In this document: positions 32,700-45,378 of the stretch, piece after piece | Position numbering within the stretch: the stretch's first letter is position 1 | Layout: each line of letters starts with the position of its first letter | Origin: Phoronis australis | Lineage: Eukaryota > Phoronida > Phoronidae | Assembly: GCA_002633005.1 (NCBI GenBank) | Contig: NMRA01000289.1 | Coordinates: forward strand, 346,036-410,035 | Direction of reading: 5' to 3' | DNA: 64,000 nucleotides | Position numbers and translations under genes: made by a program | Notes under the pieces: generated by a model | The model's input: only the letters and a program-made list of their open reading frames with translations | Told to the model about the DNA's origin: nothing | Databases searched by the model: none

Positions 32700-35130
32700 T
32701 TTTCTTCTGAAGACATAAGGGAAGTAAGGATACCATCAAATGTCACATTGTTAGGACACAATATGATGGAAATGTTAAATGTTATTTTCTCATTTTCTAA
32801 CCTATAACAAGTATGAATACAGTCATGCTTTACCATTTTCAAGCCATGTACCATAGCTACTATTTGATAAGATTTTGAAAAATTGTGGAAGACCTCTTTT
32901 GAAAAATGAAAGAAGAATAATTTTGGCATTTTTGTACAATTTGTGAGATTTTATCGTATTTTGTTTGCGCCTTCATTTTTGTCTAATTTTGTGAGATTTT
33001 ATGGTATTTTGTGTGTGCTTTCTGAGGTCTAATAATCTGAAACTAAGCTTCAATTCTAATGTTGAATTATTTCTTTTGTACGTATTTTCGGAAGATGTAA
33101 TAATCTGCAACCAAGCCTCATTTCTCATGATACTGTAGCAGAATCAACTTATTCAGAGACTAAAATGTTGTGAGTTTGTACGTTTTGGACTGCTCTCTAC
33201 AACGACCAGTGATGACGGGACGTCCAGATTTCCCGCTGTTCTATTTTTTAGAAGTAGTTTGACGTCGTAGGTAGATCGGCGGAAGGTGCAATCCTTGATC
33301 TTGATTCATGGCAGGCTTGTTAGTCTTGATATATATATATATATGGATTCCTTAATCTTCATTGAGAACCAGTTCTCCTCTTTAGCCAAGATCTTGGCAT
33401 TTCTTGTGTTGAATTATGTCTTCTTGTTAACAAGGCTGGCCACTGAGTTCCACTATAATTGTAGTTGTAAGCCAAGCTTGTGACTTGGAAGTTTCATTGT
33501 GAAATATTTAGCCTGTTGTGTTTGTTATTTGCAACAAAAATGCTATTCTCCTTTAGGATTTTCAGTTGTTTTTCTAAGCATTCATTTTTTGTTGAAAACT
33601 CAATCTACAATCTTCTATTAATCACAGTGATGTACATTGTTGGAAAAAAACAACCACAAAACATTCTGTGTTTGTTGACTTACACCCAGGAGCTTCAATA
33701 TTACGAACTGTTGAAACGAATGACTGGCTATTCATTCAATGAAGCAAGTCCTGAATGAGTAGTTATTGATTGTGTAAAACAATTGTGACTTCAAGCTTCT
33801 CTCAGGTTATTTGGTGCATTCTTTGTGCATCAGGATTCTCAGTTATTTTTTAATAACTGAACCGTAATTACGCCATTGTTTCGTTGCTTTTCCTTGCGTC
33901 TGTTCTGTTTCCACTGAGTAAGCCCTGTAGTGGGCTTTGTGACATCTCACACAGCCACTAGGCATAAGAGTGGTCAGCAATTAGTACCTAACTAGTGGAA
34001 AGGATTTGTGAAAAGAATACAGGCTTTCAAGTTATGATGCCATGTGAGTTGATGTTATCTCATGACAGTTGCACAAAAACATGCTTTTTGAAAGTTTCAA
34101 TGAGCTTGTTTTGAATTGATTGGCATACGATGTTTTCTCCTTGAAGAAAACTTTTTTAGAAGAGAAATAAATGTGCTAAGCAAAAGCTGTATGACGTTCA
34201 ATGATGTTTTTTGTTTTTGAAAACCGAGCTATTGTGTTTTAAAACTGTTGAAGCCTAGAAGTTGTGTTTATTTTCAAAAAAGACATTACTTCGAACGACC
34301 AGTTCTTAACACAACCATTTTTATTAGGTAACTTTTATTACCTGTGCAATAATGAATCATGAGGAGAGGTTCACCTGCCTTTCAATAGGTCGTACTATTC
34401 TGAGCATTGGGCAACAGGTTGTTGATGAAGCTGTAAAAAGCCATTGAATAAGATAGCAGCTTTTAGCTGCGAGCATTTTGTTGCTATTGTTGAGTATTTC
34501 GGTCAGTATTTGGCTGCCTGTCACCCCGACTGGTTGTTTTCATAGGGCTGTTGTGTTTGTGAAGTTAAGAAAAATACAGGTATGGCACTTTCTAGCCGAA
34601 TCAAATGTGCATGTTTATCCAGTTTGTTGTTTTTTGACAGACGGAAAGGATTTGTTGTTTAGAGTTATTCTCCGTTGACCTGATTGGTGCCTGTCTGAGA
34701 CAGCGGAGCAGTGATTTTATTATTTTGGACGTCTCGGATCTAATGTATCTATTCAGTTATGAAATTCTAGTTGCTTTTTAACTCACCGTTGTTTGTTTGT
34801 CTGTTATTTATGGTCTGCTGATTCGGTGTATATTTAATCGTTCCAAGGAGTTGGTAGTCTTTCTGAATCAGGTAAAATGACCCATTTTCTCTTTGTGTTA
34901 TACTTTTTATCAACATTACTCAATGCTGCTTTTGAGTTGATGTTTTTTTGTTTTCCAAGTTACTTTGACATGAAAAAAAATCCCAGCTGATAATATTTCG
35001 ATGTATTTTTTTGAAAATTGGTATGACATGAAAAAAGTTCCCTGCTGTAATCTACTGTTTGATTGAAGGGAAATTCACTATACTCCACAATAACACTAGG
35101 CTCACTTCAAGCTATGTACTTCTTCTTGGT
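32700..35130. other. No gene recognised; small local duplications near 32940-33110
   Basis: TTTTGTGAGATTTTATGGTA and a near copy at about 32938-33017, then a diverged copy of TCTAATAATCTGAAACTAAG at about 33093, form short direct repeats. A (TA)n run lies at about 33328-33343. The rest is AT-rich. Confidence 0.4.
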
Positions 35131-35133
35131 TTA

Positions 35134-35533
35134 AAAGCTCTTTCATACTAGCATCAACAAGTCAATGTTTTGGGGAGTTATGGTCAGTATGAACGGTTAA
35201 CTTCAGTCCTGGAGCGAAGTTAACTTCGCAGTAAATAGATGTATTTAACAGTGGAGTTTTCAACTTCAGTCTCATGAGAGTTATCGCCAGGTGAACAGTT
35301 ATCAACAACAATTTAAGGGCAGTGATTGTTCTCAGATTGTCACTGTATTAAAAAATCTTAGCGTGCACTGGATGCATCAGTGCCACCTTGCGATTATTTC
35401 GATAACGACAGAGTCACCTACCGTTTACTTTGATGCCGTTAACTATCGAATTTGGTATGATTGATTCATCTGACTTCGCAGTTTACGTCGATTCTTCACT
35501 CATACCGGAGTTAAGTTGGTATGAAAGGGCCTT
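35134..35533 (+). mobile_element. 400-bp copy of the AGGGCC-TIR MITE
   Basis: The left end is AAAGCTCTTTCATACTAGCA and the right end is AAGTTGGTATGAAAGGGCCTT, with internal matches to the copy at 32065 (TTTTGGGGAGTTATGGTCAG, TCACCTACCGTTTA, TTCGCAGTTTACGTCGA). It is shorter and more diverged. Confidence 0.8.
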
Positions 35534-35599
35534 ATATGACCTACTCTCCAAGAGCGCAGTATTTCACTACATACCAAGTCTGGTAGGGCATCTGCTATT

Positions 35600-37800
35600 T
35601 TTATTTCCTGTCGTCACTTAAATCTCGGTTTCAATTTTAAGCGGAATCATTTTTTACAGCTCAGTGTTGTTTTGGTTTTGTTTTCAAAGGCAAGTGCTTT
35701 CCTGGTGACAATGATGTCGTTTTTGTTATCAATAGATCTTCAATTGATAACAAAATGGTTAAATGGGCATTCCTTGTGTGTACTTGGCGGCACCATATCA
35801 ATGCGCTGTTATTGGATACTTAGGACATAGTTAGGGTTAGCAATGGGGCCGCATACTCACATGTGACCCAGGTAAGTGTTAAGGTGTAGACGTGCCTAGT
35901 TCTTTTGATTCTGAAAAAAATGACAAGTAACGACACTTTGTTTCCAGATTATTTGTTGGAAAAACATCATGAGCATGTAATAATTTTATGTAACATTCTA
36001 GAAACGTCAAAACACTGTCATCAAGTTTGCTGTTGGAAAAAATAAAGTGCTAATATTACATCAGAATGTGGATCAAAATGTTGGAATCGTGCTGGTCACA
36101 GGTACCGTAAAATCCTACTGATTTTGAAGAAAAATATGTGCCAAAATTGGTCTTTTTTCATTTATCAAGCACAAAACATTGTTGCGAATGTGCAAAGTTT
36201 CTCAAAACATTGTCCAGTTGTAGCTAAGGTATACAAGTTAAAACTAGTTAACCCTTTCTGTTGTGCTACCTATCTTTTTATAAAAAAATGAAAAATTAAA
36301 TTTCTGTTGTCTGTCATATCGTGTCCTGAATTGGTGAGATTTTGCCGATCATGTTTGACGAGAAATGTTTCGGTCAAGGAAAGTGTCACTTACCGGATAG
36401 TTATGTTTTCAATGATATTTTATAGTGATATTTGTATTTTGCACCTGACGGTGACATGTTGTACAAATAGTTGTTGTGTACTTCTCAACAGTTTAATTAT
36501 ATTGCAGTATCCTTGAGGTAGTGTAGTCTCCTATTGTTTGGTATTGAGTTGTTTTTAGCAGAATTGCATTGAAGTTGCAACAGTGTTCAAATCACACCCA
36601 ACGTCATAGAGGACAGTCTCACGAACAGCCAAGTTTAATCAAGTTTTCTACCGTACTATTGTAGGTCACTAGAGTTGGCTACAGGCATCTGATTATTAGA
36701 TTTGAAGAGCCTCTGGGTAAATAAGTATTAGTTATAAGTTGCATGTCCCTGACTGTGTCACTTTTTTAATTTCAAGTGCAAAATGTTGTTAATAAGTCAA
36801 CAGTAAGATTATTGGGGACCAATGTCTTTCTGGTTCCAATGTTGTCATATTACACAGATGGGCCATTGGGGTTCGTGGATGGTAGGGGCGACTTAATATT
36901 CTGGAGATCAGGTGCTGAAAAGTTAGGGTCTCATTTTTGACGTCTGAATAGATTGAGAGCAGAAAGTAGTTTATTAGCATGGAAGCGTTCGTATGATGCG
37001 AGACCCGTGTGATTTACCTGATTGTATGTGGGATGAGGTCCCTTACTTCAGCTGCAGCACTTAGTAAGTTTCGAGTTACACATTGGGCCATTAAACTGGT
37101 GTATCTTGCAATATCTCTTTCATTTTTCATCATGCAAGGTAGTGTTGACAGGTTGACTAATCACAAATTTCTGGTCAACTGAACTAATTCTCAGGTTATC
37201 CTTCCGCTTTTTCAGTTCAGTTAATTGGCCAATCAAGTCTAGTTATTTCTGATTGCCTGAAATAGTGCATGAGAGCAATGCCCATTGATTGCACTTTCAA
37301 TCCGCCTCCTAATCATTACATGCACGCATAATCTTCATTGATGGCTTTTCAATTTCATTAGCCCCATGGATACTCTGGCTAATCTTCAATGCTCAAATCA
37401 ATACTATCAGACAAGATTTCAAATTAGAAATCCATGTCATGGTGTCGTCCATTTTGCTTAGCAGAGCGCACCCAACATTTTTTCTTCTTAACAAAAAGCG
37501 AACTTGTTTATTGAAATCTTATTTTTTGTTTCATGTAAGACACTCTGCTTATGGGAAGGCTTTTTCAACTCAGAATACAGTGTGGTAGAAAAGCGTCAAT
37601 TATACAAATGTGAAATTCATGCAATATGTTGTTATGGATGCAAAAGAAGAAATCTGTCAACATAAAAACATTGTACGGTAAAACTTTTCCAATTTGTGAC
37701 ATCTCTAGAATTTGTGAAACTGGACCATTGAATTTCCCCAGTTCAGAAGATTGGGACAAGGGTAATTTTGGTGTTCATCATGTTTTTCAAATACTGGACA
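35600..37800. other. No gene recognised
   Basis: AT-rich unique-looking DNA. GACCCAGGTAAGTG near 35864 is donor-like only. Confidence 0.35.
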
Positions 37801-37814
37801 GCACCACACCTCAG

Positions 37815-37855
37815 CCAAAACATCCTCCTGCTTAGCGTTAGTATGAAAGACCCTT
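37815..37855 (-). mobile_element. Solo end of the AGGGCC-TIR MITE
   Basis: CCAAAACATCCTCCTGCTTA followed by GCGTTAGTATGAAAGACCCTT is the reverse complement of the left end of the copy at 32065, followed by TA. The rest of the element is missing. Confidence 0.7.
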
Positions 37856-37859
37856 TAGT

Positions 37860-39170
37860 TAGTGCATTTCTGAAACACATATTCAAGACTGTAATGCACT
37901 CATGTGATATTTGTAGTCTTCCCTTGTTCAGTATTGTACAAAAAATGTTAGCACATGCATTATGAATAGGAACCTTTATACTCTTGAGTTGGAACAGATC
38001 TCTATCTTGTGTCAGTCATGACATGTCTGGTAAAGTAACTTATGCAGACTTGAAAAGGATGGACACATAGTTTTGTAATAGGGATGAGCATTCAACATAA
38101 CTCTTTAGAGTTGTGAGAACATGAAAGCATCTTTCTCTTGGCTGGGTTGCAAGATCGACAGCGTTGACAGTGTTGAAATACAAGTTTGTTCATTCATGGA
38201 CATTTTCAGACATTGGACCTTTTGTATGAATCCTTCCATGGATTATTCCACAGCATGACAATGGCATTTTGTGAGAAAGAATTTATTAGAAATGCTGGGA
38301 AATCTCACTGTTGTAAATCCCCATACAAGAGTGCTGAATGTTGAATAACAACATAATCCAACATTTTGCCAAATGACATTCAAAATTGCCCTTTAGAATG
38401 TCAAAATGTCACCTACAAAAAGATTATGCTAAGGTTAGAAAAGTGTTTGGTGAACAGAATTTCAGAGCCAGCACTGCATCATCCCATGACGACCATTCAG
38501 GAAGAGTAGCCTCAGTGACTGCTACACAGACAAACCAAGACTTTGGAACATTTCACTCCAATGATTGTTCAACTGATATAGCTGTCATGAGATGAGTTGT
38601 GCACTTGCAAGCTGCCATGTGTTGCAATTTACGAGGGTACCCTTGTGCTTTTGAGCCCAGCTGGGGATCAAAACTCCCAGTAACTGAGTCATAGTATATT
38701 GTTAGCCAATTATAACTTTGATGTTGTCTCTGATGTAGGGAGTCAATCTACATAATGCCTTATGTGGAAAAAAATAGGTCATTCGACCAATTTCACGAAA
38801 ACGTGCCATGTCTGTGTGGAACTTAGTTGGCACTGACTAAAACAAAACTGGCAATTGGTTCTCAAAACTGATGAAAGACCGATTCTTTATGAATTGATGG
38901 CAAATAATGAAAGTTAGTTACTGAACAAAGTTTGCAGATTTTTCGAGCACTGCTCAATGTATTCTTTTACAAGTATTATAAGTATGCATCGCTTGGCAAA
39001 GCAGGGGATTTCAAATCTTTGCACATGATTACATGGCATTGTGAAGCGTTTCAAAAAAACATGTTACCTCGGTTGAAATTGATGCGGATGGTCACTTTTT
39101 CATGTTTTTCACTCACGGTGCATGGGCACAGGTCTCAGAACGAGTCACGGTACAGACCAGAACCAAGTGT
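37860..39170. other. No gene firmly recognised
   Basis: A 69-codon frame at 38386-38595 starts just after an acceptor-like CCCTTTAG and has balanced, polar composition, but no donor or known motif supports an exon. Confidence 0.3.
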
Positions 39171-39177
39171 GCTTTTT

Positions 39178-39207
39178 ATGCGCCCACATATTTATATGTG
39201 GACGCAT
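39178..39207 (-). repeat. Second solo 30-bp 3' hairpin of the Helentron-like element
   Basis: Base-for-base the same hairpin as at 29052-29081, with TTTT before and TAT after, and no other element sequence nearby. Confidence 0.85.
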
Positions 39208-39209
39208 TA

Positions 39210-41280
39210 TTTGACCTGGCATTCCTTTTTTCGTTTTTGTCTATGACACACCTGTGTACTTGCGCATGTGGTAGCTGGTTGAAGGTACACTATGAATCAG
39301 TTATGAACAGTCCTATTCACTCATCCTGATGATGCAGCTGTACATAATTCAAATACTGAAATGGAAGTTTTGGGGTTATGTGGTCACGTGATCTCCCATT
39401 GCTGCTGACATCCAAATAGGCCCAACACACCTGACTGTTAACCACAAGTGGATAGACCTTGTTGGAACTGGGCAGGTTTTATTGTCACCTTATCAACTCT
39501 TGGCATGAGTGCTATGGATAGTCAGTGCACTGGCTGACACTTGTCACTACTATATAACCCATGTCTACCATGGCCAGTTAAATCACCCTTCCTTGTGTTG
39601 CTGTTTACTTTATAAACCACCTCTATTCAAATTCAATGTTGGGTTCAATTCTTAGCATAAATTGAATTTCTTTTGCATAGCTAATTGATTGAGTAAGCAT
39701 GTCAACAGGTTATGTAAGTGATGTGGTGTTAATAAAATGGAGACCACTGATGTTTTGCCGACTACTTTGTCTGTTGGATGTTTATTCACTTTTCATGTTT
39801 CCTGATTTATGCTGCTTTATGTTGCAACCCTGAATGCACTGAGATATGGAGATGCACTCTGATTCTGAATCCATTCACCATTCAAGGCTTTAGAAAACTT
39901 GAGTAATTTCCAGCCCCTCACTATTGAACTCTGATACTCATGCATTTTGTTTGAGCATACAATAGGCTGTATTATTGGTATGGGTCAGATAATTGCCTGA
40001 ACACTATGCTGTCAAAGCAATAATATTATTGTTTACTCCATTTCCTTTGTTCCTAGACTCCTCAACGTTACACCTTTCCTAATTTTTAATACCATATCAA
40101 TTATAGACTGAGAACTAAGTAAACTTTAGCGTGAAGATGTAATGATACGGTTTAATGTTCTTCATTCATGCTGGATTCACTGGTGGGGGTATAACTGACC
40201 TAAGAAGCGCTGGAAATGGTTGACTGGTTCAAAGTATCTCACTGTTGCTTTGTGGTAGCCTGACTGTGGCAGGTTGTGGAATCAGTCTTCTGGTCCTTGA
40301 AGAAAGCATGTGTAAGTCTTATGCTTGTACGGTAATTTAGTTGAAGCGTAATTAAACTATTTGTAAAGTTCTTAACCGTTCAAATTGAAAAACAGTGAAT
40401 AACTTGCACAGTTGACATTACATATGAAGTCAAAAGTACTTCCTGAACTGCTCAGATGTGTAGCACACTTAGGGTTGTGGTCACACACTGAAAAGAGTTT
40501 TGTTTACTTGGATGGGTTTGTGCCTGTAATAAATATTTGTATTAAAACCCATGGCTACACCAGTGGTCTAACTGTTCTTGTTGGTGAGATGTTTTTAGGA
40601 CAACTTGTGAAAACGTGTGATTTCAATGTTAGGCTCTCGGTCATTCGAAAATTTTCAGTGTTAGGATCTCAGTCATTTGTCTGACAGTCTGTCACAGAAC
40701 TTGGCTGCCATAAGGTGAATAGGTGTCCCTTCTGCATGTTTCTCTTGTCGAACTATGCAAATTATCTTTAAAATTACCTACTCTACATCACAACATTTAG
40801 CCTACAGCATTTTTGGAAATGTCAATTCTGCTAAGATGAAATAGTGTCAATGTTCCATATTGTTGATTTATTGAATTACCAATTTGTGTGTTGACAGCAA
40901 GTGTGAGGCTTTCATTTACTCTGGTATTTGTCTGCATGTAACCTCATTAGCAGTTGCAATTGTTTTCCAAGTTTTCATCAAGGGTTTACCTTGTCACTCT
41001 CCTGTTCGGTGATGAATTTCCTTACTATTGTGCATTGGTGACCCTGAAATAGAAAATCCATTTCTCTTACTTGTTGTTAGGTAATCATGATTGTTCTATG
41101 CTGATCTTGCTGTAGTCCCAGCTGACAAGACTTATGGATTGGTATTGTTGTTCAGAGGTCTGGTCATGTCTGTGTCATATTGACTCAATCCCTTTAATGT
41201 ACCAGCTAATTTGACATGTACATATCCACTGTGATAGACATCAATAAGATTAGTTTACTCCAGTGTGGGCTTAACGAGCA
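39210..41280. other. No feature recognised
   Basis: AT-rich unique-looking DNA. The 90-codon frame at 40412-40684 matches nothing known to me. Confidence 0.35.
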
Positions 41281-41282
41281 CC

Positions 41283-41452
41283 AGTGGTGGATCTAGGATG
41301 TCCCAACAGAAAGGAGGACTCACCATGATGTCCTGCTGTGAATCGATATGTTGGTTGCATTTTGCATCATGCTTATAGGGGTCTGGGCTTCTTCTTTTTT
41401 CCCAAATATCTAAATACACGCCCCTTCTGCCTCACCCCTCAAAATCCACCTA
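41283..41452. mobile_element. Short MITE-like element with TGGTGGATC/ATCCACC ends
   Basis: It opens CAGTGGTGGATCTAGGATG and closes AAAATCCACCTATGCC, inverted with respect to each other. The interior has CCCCTT and GGGGTCTGG stretches. The same end motif appears near 12580, 20073 and 54220. Confidence 0.5.
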
Positions 41453-41917
41453 TGCCATGGGTAGATTGCCATCATATATATTCAACATTTGTACATGGGC
41501 AACTATAGTCAAATGGGATAGTTTCACAAATAGTTCAACACCAAAAACTAAACTTATATTCTCTAATGAAGCTAAACAAAAATCATGCGCTTGGAGCGCT
41601 TCTTCTCGTGACGTAGTTGGTGGGGTTAAGTCAGTGTACTACTTTAGCGTGCAGTCAAGTGGCATTCTTCAAACTGTCAAAATAAGAAATTTTAGTGTGA
41701 AATGTGGGGTCACCAGGGATACCTGTTTGAGCCGAGGCAACAAAAAGTGATACCCAGTCGTCGTCAACGTCAGACGAAAATTTGCTGGTGCAACCAATCC
41801 CTATTAACAATACGCTGGTGTGACTGTGGGCAATGGACTGTACATAGGCAGCCAGCCACCTGTCAGCCAATACTCAGCTCTGTAAATTTGAAAGGTTGGT
41901 TAGTTACCAACTATAGC

Positions 41918-42704
41918 TGTATGAAGACTATCCTACCTTTGTGTGGTAAGCTTTGCTAGACCCTGAAATTTCACACAGTCCATTGACTACCTGGGTATAA
42001 TTAATTTATGCTTGTCACCTCATTGTAAAACTTACAGCAACATGGCTAACGCCTGACTGGTGGGGTTGCATGCTAAATCTGGTTGTCAACCGACATTTTA
42101 TTCGTTGAAGCTGTTTAAGTGGAAAACAATCAAATAAATGTCATTTTCTAGCATAATTCGCCGCCTTTTGTAACAACGTAGAATAATGTAAAAATATTGA
42201 GCAAAAATTCCTTTTGGAAGCTAAGAAACTGTCCATTGCGTAGAAACTGTGCAGCCGTTTCGTCCATATCTGCAGACTTGATTCACCACTGGGTGTGCCC
42301 TCTGATGTAGAATAAAACAATAAAAACAGTACCGGGTATTCGCTAATGTCGGTGGAATCCCGTAGCAAATCTCAATACACTGCAGGTAGATCAAGTCCCG
42401 GATTTTGTGACATCTTTCGGGAGATGACGACAGCTTCGCAGGAGCGAGGTTTGTTCTAAAATTTGGTTGGCTGGTGTTAGAATACTGAAAAACTTGTATC
42501 GAAATGAAACAAGTTTCAATAATTTGTTGTGACAACCTTGTGCCGACAGTGAAGAACATTTGATTAAAGAATTGGGAGAATAAGAAATTGGTAAAGTTTA
42601 GGTGAGGTCAATCGCCAAAGCCGACTCAAGAGAACACATCAAAATTTTAGGAGCAGCCGATTAACCACCGCGGTAAATAAGTTAGTTTAGGCCTACTCAA
42701 GGAA
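41918..42704 (+). repeat. Dispersed repeat, about 790 bp, paired with 58651-59270
   Basis: Shared landmarks in order: AGCTGTATGAAGACTATC, AAATTTCACACAGTCCA, GTCACCTCATTGTAAAACTT, GGTGGGGTTGCATGC, GCATAATTCGCCGCCTTTTG, GGGAGATGACGACAGCTTCG, AAACTTGTA and TACTCAAGGA. The copies are substantially diverged. The transposon at 42708 starts within 5 bp of the end of this repeat. Confidence 0.65.
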
Positions 42705-42779
42705 CCCGGGTGAGAATTTTACACGTTTGAAACGCTTTTGAGCGTGTCAAACGTGTCAGACGTGTAAAAAAACGTGTAA

Positions 42780-42780
42780 N
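42780..42780. other. Single-n contig join in the left subterminal array
   Basis: TTTTGAGCGTGTCAAACGTG with TCAGACGTGTAAAA occurs on both sides. Confidence 0.95.
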
Positions 42781-44087
42781 TTTTGAGCGTGTCAAACGTG
42801 TCAGACGTGTAAAAAACGTGTAATACGTGTCAAAATTGCCACGTTAACGTGTAAAACGTGTAAAAACATGACACGCTAGCGTGTCAAACGTGTAAAATTT
42901 GCCACGTTAGCGTGTCAAACGTGTAAAATTTGCCACGTTAGCGTGTCAAACGTGTAAAATTTGCCACGTTAGCGTGTCAAACGTGTAAAATTTGACACGC
43001 TATGGTGTCAAGCGTGTAAAATTTTGACACGCTAGCGTGTCAAACGTGTAAAATATGATAGAACTCTTCAATAAAGATACAATTTAAATAGGCTTGGCAG
43101 TTCTGAAAAGGACACTGGGAGGTAATCACCCAATTTGAATGATTAAACATGTTCCGTCAATAACATCAAAGAGTTTGCAATAAAAGTTTTCACTGCCTAT
43201 TGAAATATCCAAATACTGAGTTAGAGTTGGTTTAGCTGTCAGAGAGTGCAGTCCTCTCAGGAGAGCACTTATGAAGTATGGTTTTCGAGTGTGGTGCAGC
43301 TCTAACAGAAGTTTAGTATGTATATACTCTGGTTGACAGTGGCTTGATAAACTTTTCTTGCAAATGATCATTTTTTACAGGTAAGTTTGATTGTAACAGA
43401 AAACAAGTGTCAGTAGAAACTGTTGACTACGCAGTTAATATATGAAGTTGGAACGCCTCTCATCTTCAGTAGTATTTCAATTCATAATATTGTTGTTATT
43501 GGATCAACTCACATTTTGTGTCAGCTTGAATGAGGATAAGACATTGTGTTTAGAGGTTTGGGCTGCAAAATCAACATAAACTCAATGTTATGACAAATGT
43601 TGAATCACTCTTGGTAATTCAAAGATGTTACAAAGTGCGTCTGTTCTTTACTTCATAAACTGTTTTCAAGCAACTGGCCTGACTCAAAAGCTTAGACTTA
43701 TATGCATATATATATATAGCAGCTTAAGCACTTCAAATTTGTATGTTGAACCATTTTCTTATAAATGTTATTCTAGATGAAATGAAATTTAGTGACAACA
43801 GTATGTGGTAAGAGTTGGATAGTTACATTATCATTTTAATGATTCTATATCATTATCACATTTTGGATTATTTACATCAACAGTAACAATAAACTGTGAC
43901 TTAAAGAAGAAATCCCTTTATACATTTGCTTTCAGTATGGATTCCCATGGTGGATGGTGAACTGCTATAAACAAGAACATTATGGCTTGTACACGGCCTC
44001 AGGCTAAATGAAGGGTCGCTACCATGGCAATGACACAGATTACAGGCTAGCGTGTCAAAAGCGCCACGTTTGACACGCTAGGGTGTC

Positions 44088-44088
44088 N
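44088..44088. other. Single-n contig join in the right part of transposon copy 2
   Basis: About 143 bp before (from CCCATGGTGGATGGTGAACT) is repeated immediately after the n with a few differences. Confidence 0.95.
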
Positions 44089-44839
44089 CCCATGGTGGAT
44101 GGTGAGCTGCTATAAACAAGAACATTATGGCTTGTACACGGCCTCAGGCTAAATGTAGGGTCGCTGCCATAGCAATGGCACAGATTACAGGCTAGCGTGT
44201 CAAAAGCGCCACGTTTGACACGCTAGCGTGTCAAAAGTGCCACGCTTTTGCCACGTTTTGGTACGCCACGTTCAACACGCTATCGCCACGTTTTACACGC
44301 TTATCGCCACGTTTGACACGCTAAGCGTGTCAAACGTGGAGTATTGGAACGAAAATTACACGTTTTTGACCCGTTCTTGACACGTTTGACACGCTACATT
44401 TTACACGTTTGACACGCCACGTTTTACACGTTCGACACGTTTTTAGGGCGTTCCAATACTCCACGTTTTTAGAGCGTGTCAAACGTGTCAAATTCTCACC
44501 CGGGTAGCTCAGTTCCCCCCGCGACGGCCCACTGTCAAAGATGGTTATATGCGGGCCATGTGGAGACGATTTCTCGCTTACTCACACTGGTCATCGCTCA
44601 GATTCCCTTAGCCCCAGCATTGCAATGGCTATTCAGCTCGCCCTTAATTGCCATGCGGTAGATCCCCCTCCCCGTGAAATGAATTTTTCTAAGCGTTTAT
44701 TAGAGCCAATACAGTATACAGCTTTCCAACAAGGCTAGGTGATGCTACGACATTAACCTTTGTTGCATTAGTAACTGGTCTTGGCTAATTATCATTTTAT
44801 GGCCTGGGCCCGGTCTCCAATCTCCGTATGACTCAGACT

Positions 44840-45040
44840 CGAATCATTGCTCAAACTCACACTTTATACTCAACTCGAGTACAGACTCAGCTTTGGTGTA
44901 TTCAATGTCATATTCGAAAAATCTGTACTCGAAATTTCGAGCACGTACTCAGTTTTCGAGTGTACTCGAACTGAAGTGTATCTCATCTATATTTCGAGTA
45001 CAATTTTGAGTAAAAATTCGGAGTCTATGCTCAAATTTCA
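44840..45040. repeat. Cryptic ACTCGA/TCGAGT-rich simple sequence
   Basis: ACTCAGACTCGA, ACTCAACTCGAGTAC, GTACTCGAAATTTCGAG, TTTCGAGTGTACTCGAAC, ATTTCGAGTAC and related words recur in both orientations over about 200 bp, without a fixed period. Confidence 0.65.
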
Positions 45041-45164
45041 AGTTTGCTATGGCAGTGTGCTTGAAATCGTACTACGAGCCAGAGAACAATCGAAAGGGAA
45101 CCAAGAAACACAGCAAATCTAAAAAAATAAATCCTCTTACCGTATCTCAGCCCACTTCAATGAA

Positions 45165-45378
45165 GCAGCCGGAGGCAGCGCAGGCAGGCTCCCACGTAGC
45201 ACTTGGGCGGGCCTCAGCCAAGCAGCAGGAGACAGCGCAGACAGGCTCCGACGTAGCGCACTTGGGCGGGCTTCAGCCAAGCAGCCCGGAGGCAGCGCAG
45301 GCAGGCTCCGACGTAGCACTTGGGCGGGCCTCAGCCAAGCAGCCGGAGGCAGCGCAGGCAGGCTCCGACGTAGCACTT
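45165..45378 (+). repeat. GC-rich minisatellite, period 57-59 bp, running into a gap
   Basis: Units start at 45165, 45222, 45281 and 45339 with GCAGCCGGAGGCAGCGCAGG, continue GCTCCGACGTAGCACTTGGG and end CGGGCCTCAGCCAA. The fourth copy runs into the N block. The open frame across it on both strands follows from composition and unit length; the 57, 59 and 58-bp spacing does not keep one frame by design. Confidence 0.9.

Larger units (their letters stand above)
42708..44501 (+). mobile_element. Non-autonomous DNA transposon with 31-bp subterminal repeats (copy 2)
   Basis: Same ends as copy 1 (GGGTGAGAATTTTACACGTT and AACGTGTCAAATTCTCACCC), same interior with a few percent difference, and shorter repeat arrays. 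The right end has a perfect 20-bp inverted pair at 44332-44351 and 44449-44468 (AAACGTGGAGTATTGGAACG). Two single-n joins (42780, 44088) interrupt it with repeated sequence on both sides, so the array lengths are uncertain. The 81-codon minus frame at 43126-43371 is not conserved as coding. Confidence 0.8.
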
